Positions 59,090 to 64,000 of a stretch of 64,000 bases of DNA are shown piece after piece. The stretch's first letter is position 1. Each line of letters opens with the position of its first letter. The stretch covers positions 62,001-126,000 of the forward strand of contig JANATG010000016.1 in NCBI GenBank assembly GCA_029449235.1, read 5' to 3'. The position numbers were made by a program, and so were the translations under genes. The DNA comes from Linnemannia schmuckeri (Eukaryota; Mortierellomycota; Mortierellomycetes; Mortierellales; Mortierellaceae). The notes under the pieces are model-generated. The model was not told the DNA's origin. It was given only the letters and a program-made list of their open reading frames with translations, and did not search any database.

Positions 59090-59662
59090 TTGCTGTGTGT
59101 TTTCTTTGTTCCTTTGCGGTGGTGAGATTGAATGAGCAAATGTTCGTTAGGTCGGAGGAAGGACGAGGAAGGAGATCGGCAAAGCAAAGTTGTCGAGCGT
59201 GAGAGTGTGTCGCCGTTAATAGTGAATGCGTTGTTCTGGTGGAGTTCTAGCGGGAGTTTGATGGTGAGGACCCAAGCCTTGGAGTGTGATTGAATGCAGA
59301 CAATTAGAGTGTGGAGAAGAAGTTGGGCGCAATAGCCATTTTTGAGGTGTGAGCGAGCAGCGAAAAGGTGACTGGCAGACTATCCCAAATCATCGCTTTT
59401 TTTCCGTACGCGAATCATGTATCGACTCACCTGCCCAAAAACGTTAACCATTATCTCGTAATACAACCATATGACCACACCAATGCTGACTTTGTCTAAA
59501 CTCCACTCGCACAATACATATGTAACGAAAAATGACTTTTGAACTAAAGATTTTAATATGCGATTGCTGGCTGTTAGACAACTACACTTATGTCCTAGAG
59601 AAAAAGAGACGTTGTGGTTGTCTATCCCAATCATGCTTTTCATGTCCTGCGCGGTAAAGCAT
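59090..59662. other. Intergenic region
   Basis: 5' flank of the DUF202 gene and 3' flank of the penta-EF-hand gene, both on the minus strand. No gene is seen. Confidence 0.5.
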
Positions 59663-61993
59663 CTACCGGTTGGTAACAACGAGCTCCAAGAACTATTCGA
59701 GAACAAGGATCAAGTCAAAGAAACGTATCAGTGAACTGAAACCAGAAGGCAAACAGATAGTCGCACAACCCAGCTGAAGACAAAGAGCACATTGTAAAAG
59801 CGATACGTTACCTGCTCGTAGCCGATGGTGGCGTAGCCGCGGCCCTCCTTGTCAATGCGCATAAAGGCATCAGTCAACGACTTGACAGTAACAGCAATCT
59901 GCACAAAGTTGTCAAACGACACATCGCCCTTGCCTATTATCACATTCGCACAAAAAGCGTAAGTATTGTCAGTAAACCACTTTGATCCAGAAAAATATCC
60001 GAAAATCTTTTTTCAAAAATAGCAAGATAGTTACCGGTGCGATCGTATTTCTTGATGAGGAGTCTCAAGAAGTCGTCAGAGAGGTTATAGCGGAAGGAGC
60101 GCATGGCGGTTCTGAGCTCATTGAAATCAATCGATCCGGACTTGTCCTGGTCAAAGGCCGCAAAACAGGTACGCCACTCCTCAATGTACTGCCACAATCC
60201 CGAGAACTCTGCAAAGTTGATCATTCCCGAGTTGTCTATGTCGTGTTTGTTGGTTATGAGCAACGGGGGGTTAGTAGAGTGTTCGATTGTAGCTGTTATC
60301 AACAATGGACACGCCGAAAATAGGGTAATGAAGGGACATACCGGTGTCGAACATGTTCATCATGAGACGGACAGTCTCGTAGTTGAAGGGAGTCCTGTTC
60401 ATACATAAACAAAAAAAAAGGTGCAGCAAGGGTTAATAATGGGTGCATAAATTACAGTTTTCCTCCTGCCTGCCTATGCTCTCATTATCCCCCCGTGTGG
60501 TAATTCAACTCAAGAAAGTGAAAATGTACGCGTTCAAGTAGAGCGCGATGTTCCAGGCCGGATCCTGCGAACTGGCCGTCTCGCGATCTATTTATAGCAC
60601 ATCCATCGTCATCTTCTTCGCTGTTCACTCGAACGTACCAGTCACCTAGTAAGGAGCAAAGACGAGTAAAGCGGGCGTCAGTCAGCCATCACGAACATAC
60701 TCAGCAACAGCCAAGGGTTAAAGAAACACTTCAGCCATGTGTCTCAACGAAGGGTTGATGGCGGAGTAACGAAATTCAGGATTGTCTTTTTCTCATGAGA
60801 GTTGTGTCTTCAATTCTTCCTTGTGTGTCCTTGATGTAACAATAAAAAAGAGAGATGCGTGCTCTTTCTCATTTGTTGTTACATCCTGTCAATTGATCAT
60901 CCTGAAGATCACCCTTGTTCTTGCGTTATGTACACTTTGTGGTTCCGCGCTCTTTCTTTTTGTTGGGGGGTGTATGTATGAAAGTACGCCGGCGAGTTAT
61001 TTGGGAGTACGACTGACTGAGCAATTGGTCAGCGCTCACAAAAATGCCATTAACAAGTACATACACGCACACACGACAAATAACATTAGCAACGTACCAT
61101 TGATTAGGGCTTTCTGGAGCTCCTCGGTGCTGAGTTGTCCCGATCTGTCGGCGTCGACGGCATCAAACCACCTGCGAAGCTCTGCGCTCTGGTTAGGTGC
61201 GGCTATTTTTTGTGGAAACGGAAAAAGGGCCGGCGAGGGAAAGGAGGGATGTAGAGGGAATGTGAGAAAGTGGGCGTTAACGTTTGTTGTCGCGGCAGTT
61301 TGAAAGGTGTTTCTTGGCAGACATCATTAATTCATTGTATCTTTCCAGTATCGATGGCGACGGTAGTGTGTGTTGTTGGTCATCATAGTGCATTCATATG
61401 TTCTCGTTACTTCCAGTGTCGGTGGCTGCGTGTCGTTATTGTTTCTTGTTGTTGCTATTGTTGTTGCCGGACATCAATGCGCGTTCATGTATTTTCTATA
61501 TGGCTGCGGTGTTGTAGCCAAGTAACAATGACAAAAAGGGCAAAGCCTTTGTTCATTGTATTGTAAAAGACTACAGAAGAAGACAGAGGAAAACCGCCTT
61601 CGTTCCCTCTCGTATGATACGCCTTCGACCTTGTCTCATTGAGCTCTTTTATTCCCTACATGGGTCATATTTGTTCCATGTCAGCGATTGCCCACTGTTT
61701 AATATTCGCCAGCCCCTCTCTTTCCCCTTATAAAAGTTACCTGGGTGCTGCTGCTGCTGCTGGTACTGTTGGTGCTGCTGCTGGTACGAGTTCTGCTGGC
61801 CTTGCTGACCATATCCCTGCTGCTGACCATATCCCTGCTGCTGGCCGTATCCTTGCTGCTGGCCGTAGGGCTGTTGCTGTTGTCCGTAGGGTTGCTGCTG
61901 TTGACCATATCCCTGCTGCTGACCGTAGGGCTGCTGTTGTTGGCCGTAGCCCTGTTGCTGGTATCCTTGGTTGTATCCTTGGTTGTAGGACAT
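59663..61993 (-). CDS. Penta-EF-hand (ALG-2/PEF1-like) calcium-binding protein
   Basis: Minus-strand exons are 61993-61741, 61202-61098, 60647-60641 (7 nt), 60394-60342, 60235-60035, 59933-59812 and 59692-59663; 771 nt, 256 residues. The N-terminal about 85 residues are GYGQQQ/PYGQQQ repeats. Calcium loops follow: DADRSGQLSTEE, DTDNSGMINFAE, DQDKSGSIDFNE, DRTGKGDVSFDN and a degenerate fifth DKEGRGYATIGY. The 7-nt exon GTGACTG is required to give NGDWTPFNYETVRLM, a core PEF motif. PEF proteins dimerise through EF5 and in fungi and animals bind ESCRT/ALIX or COPII partners when calcium rises. All loop positions look intact except EF5. Confidence 0.93.
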
Positions 61994-62945
61994 GTGTGTT
62001 GCTGTTGGGTGTGGAAGAGGGAAGAAAGAAGGGGATGAGAGAGGAGAGGGAATGAGTTGTTGATGAGGAAAAAGAAGAAAGAAAAGAAGAGAAAAAAAAA
62101 CAAAAAGAAGTGGCAAAAAGTGAAGAGTAGAAAAATGATTCGTGTGAGCCACCTGCCTGGTCGACTCGGCTCGAACCCGCTGATTTGATTTTGACACGGT
62201 CATGGCACACGATTCATTCCCCCAGCCACACCTTTACAGAGAGAAATAGAGAGAGAAAGAGGTAGATGAACGACAAGAAACAAGATCGAATAGAGTGAGC
62301 CCTCTCTCTCACAAACAAGTAAACAAACGCACACACACACACAAACACACGCCGTCAAGTTGACTCGTTTCTCGGCGAGGTGCCTTCTTCAAAAGAAACA
62401 AGATAAAGGAGGATAGAGTGACCTATTTTTTTTTTTGTTTGCTTACTGCCTATCACTGACGCCCAGTCCGAAAAACTAACAACTGCAAATCCCTTAAGGA
62501 CATGTCTTGTCAGTGATGCTCTGATACTCCATGCGCACCATTAATGCCGCAGCTTATTGTGGTTTTGTTCCCTAAAGAACGTTGACTGATCCGAATAAGT
62601 GTTGCCGAGGGAAGACATGTTGCCACGCAGCTAGACAGGACGGTGGTTGTGGGACACGCTCTCTCTCTCGCTCCTCTTTTTGAAGGTGATCAAAATTCAA
62701 AAATGAACGAACGAGCAGTCACTCAGCAACTGGTGTGAGCTTGCTGCTGGACTTAAGGAATGCCAGACAGGTCGCAGTCGCCCATCATCGCTCCTTTTCT
62801 CTTTCATCACACCTACAACCAAACTACCCTCAGAACAGACACCGTCGACGAACATAGCAAACAAGCAAGCATTAGGAGCTCACGACACAAAGGAACACAA
62901 ACACAAATACACAGGCATCAGGAAAGGAAAACATACATACACATC
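61994..62945. promoter_or_regulatory. Divergent promoter region (PEF gene / LSM1)
   Basis: About 0.95 kb shared upstream region with CA repeats (62332-62350) and CT tracts. A T-loop-like TTCGAGCC at about 62170 does not belong to a convincing tRNA. Confidence 0.45.
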
Positions 62946-63733
62946 ATGGACAGCTTTCAGATCTTCACTACCTCCACCAGTCTGGTCGACAGCGTTGACA
63001 GTACGTAAACATCCACCAACTCCTTTGCTTCATTGCATCTCGTTTGGCAAATGCATCTGGAAATAAAGAAACTCCTGTTGTCATGAATATCACACTTTCT
63101 TTGCAGCAACAGGACGCATAATAAACAGACACAAAATAATAACGCGCCTTTTTTCATACTTTTGTCCAAATAGAGAAGCTGCTGGTTGTGCTCAGGGATG
63201 GAAGAAAGCTGATTGGAATCCTTCGCTCCTTTGACCAGTTCGGTAACGACCAAGTTCTTGTTCGGTACAGGAAAGGAAACAACAGCGCTGACAAAAATAT
63301 CAGGACGTGAGCTAACACGCCCTCATGACCTTAATACCGATATATTAGCCAACTTGGTGCTTCAGGATACGATTGAGAGGATATACGTCGCCGACACCTA
63401 CGGAGACATCCCCCGTGGCATCTTTATCATTCGTGGCGAGAACGTCGTCCTTCTCGGCGAGATCGTATGTTTGTCACCCCTCCCTGACTATTTCTACATA
63501 CGTATACTCAAAACTCCCAAATATACCAATTAACCCTATTTACGTTTACTATAACCCAATAGGACGAGGACAAGGAGGATGAGTCACCATTGCGCCAGGT
63601 GCCAGTCGAAGACGTACTCCAGATCCAGCGGGAGGAAATGGAGGCCAAGGTCAAGCGGGAAAAGACAAAACACCGCATGTTGAGCGATCAGGGTTTTTCT
63701 GTCGACGTTGCCGAGTTTGGCGAGCTTTACTAA
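62946..63733 (+). CDS. LSM1: LSm1, Sm-like mRNA decapping cofactor subunit
   Basis: Exons 62946-63000, 63174-63242, 63349-63464 and 63563-63733 give 136 residues. Sm1 motif: KKLLVVLRDGRKLIGILRSFDQFANLV; Sm2 motif: GIFIIRGENVVLLGEI. Between them TIERIYVADTYGDIPRG is the LSm1-specific loop, and DEDKEDESPLRQVPVEDVL starts the LSm1-type C-terminal extension, ending at AEFGELY. LSm1 joins LSm2-7 in the cytoplasmic ring that, with Pat1, binds 3' ends of oligoadenylated mRNAs and promotes decapping. The assignment to LSm1 rather than LSm8 rests on the YGDIPRGIF and long C-terminus. Confidence 0.95.
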
Positions 63734-64000
63734 GAGTGTTGTGAATTTGGTGCATTTAATGTGAAGGATAAAAACAGGAACCCGACAGGATGATTACAGT
63801 CCATCAAAATATGAGGTTTTCACCTTGATCAACAACAACAACAAATGAATCAAGGAGGTCGTTTTTTTCACCACTTTTTTTTGCCGACCCTTATATGAAC
63901 GATACATGACAGCGCCACTTTTTTTCTTTTTTTTCCCTTTTTTTTCGCCCTCGTTTGGACCTTTGATTCGGCACAGAGACCAGGAATAAGGAACGATGTT
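63734..64000. other. 3' flank of LSM1
   Basis: AT-rich with poly-T runs; the window ends here. No gene is seen. Confidence 0.5.

Noticed and set aside
62150..62235. Possible tRNA on the minus strand (GGGTTCGAGCC T-loop-like)
   Set aside because: The T stem pairs for only 3 bp, and no acceptor stem, A box or anticodon arm fits at the right spacing.

Overview
The window looks like nuclear DNA of an early-diverging fungus, most likely Mortierellomycota (Mortierella or a close relative). Genes have many short GT-AG introns and very small exons. The gene set mixes fungal housekeeping genes with a CASTOR-like ACT protein, a p31comet-like protein, an F-box/LRR gene and a NACHT-pentapeptide relic, a mixture I associate with Mortierella genomes. 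The lineage call is inference from gene content; no rRNA or ITS is present. Exon structures were spliced by hand and checked by reading-frame phase.

Layout. 1-11.4 kb: an ANKRD13-like gene cut by the window edge (minus strand), two small secreted or GPI-anchored protein genes (plus), and a Cti6-like PHD-finger gene (minus). 14.7-22.8 kb: a CASTOR/GATS-like ACT protein, a DUF1772 membrane protein and a UBE2L3-like ubiquitin-conjugating enzyme (all plus), then a p31comet/MAD2L1BP-like gene (minus). 31.6-37.8 kb: RPB2 and a typical 2-Cys peroxiredoxin. 39-47 kb: three inverted paralogues of one FAD-dependent monooxygenase, one of them a relic. 47.8-64 kb: an ICMT-like methyltransferase, a frameshifted F-box gene, a decayed NACHT/pentapeptide gene, a secreted protein of unknown function, mitochondrial ribosomal protein mL50, a DUF202 protein, a penta-EF-hand protein and LSM1.

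The main find is a 7.9-kb DNA transposon at 23,274-31,153. It has imperfect terminal inverted repeats of 16/17 bp and a perfect 8-bp target-site duplication. It carries two divergent genes. The plus-strand gene is a MULE-type DDE transposase with a SWIM zinc finger. The minus-strand gene is a long protein that joins an N-terminal XPG/FEN1-like (PIN) nuclease region to a C-terminal Fanzor/TnpB-like RuvC nuclease with a zinc ribbon. The Fanzor stop lies only 112 bp inside the element end, the layout expected if the guide RNA is read from the 3' end of the gene into flanking DNA. In this copy the nuclease gene is decayed (one 1-nt insertion, three in-frame stops, no recognisable first exon), and the transposase shows one apparent frameshift, so this is probably an old copy of a system that may be intact elsewhere.
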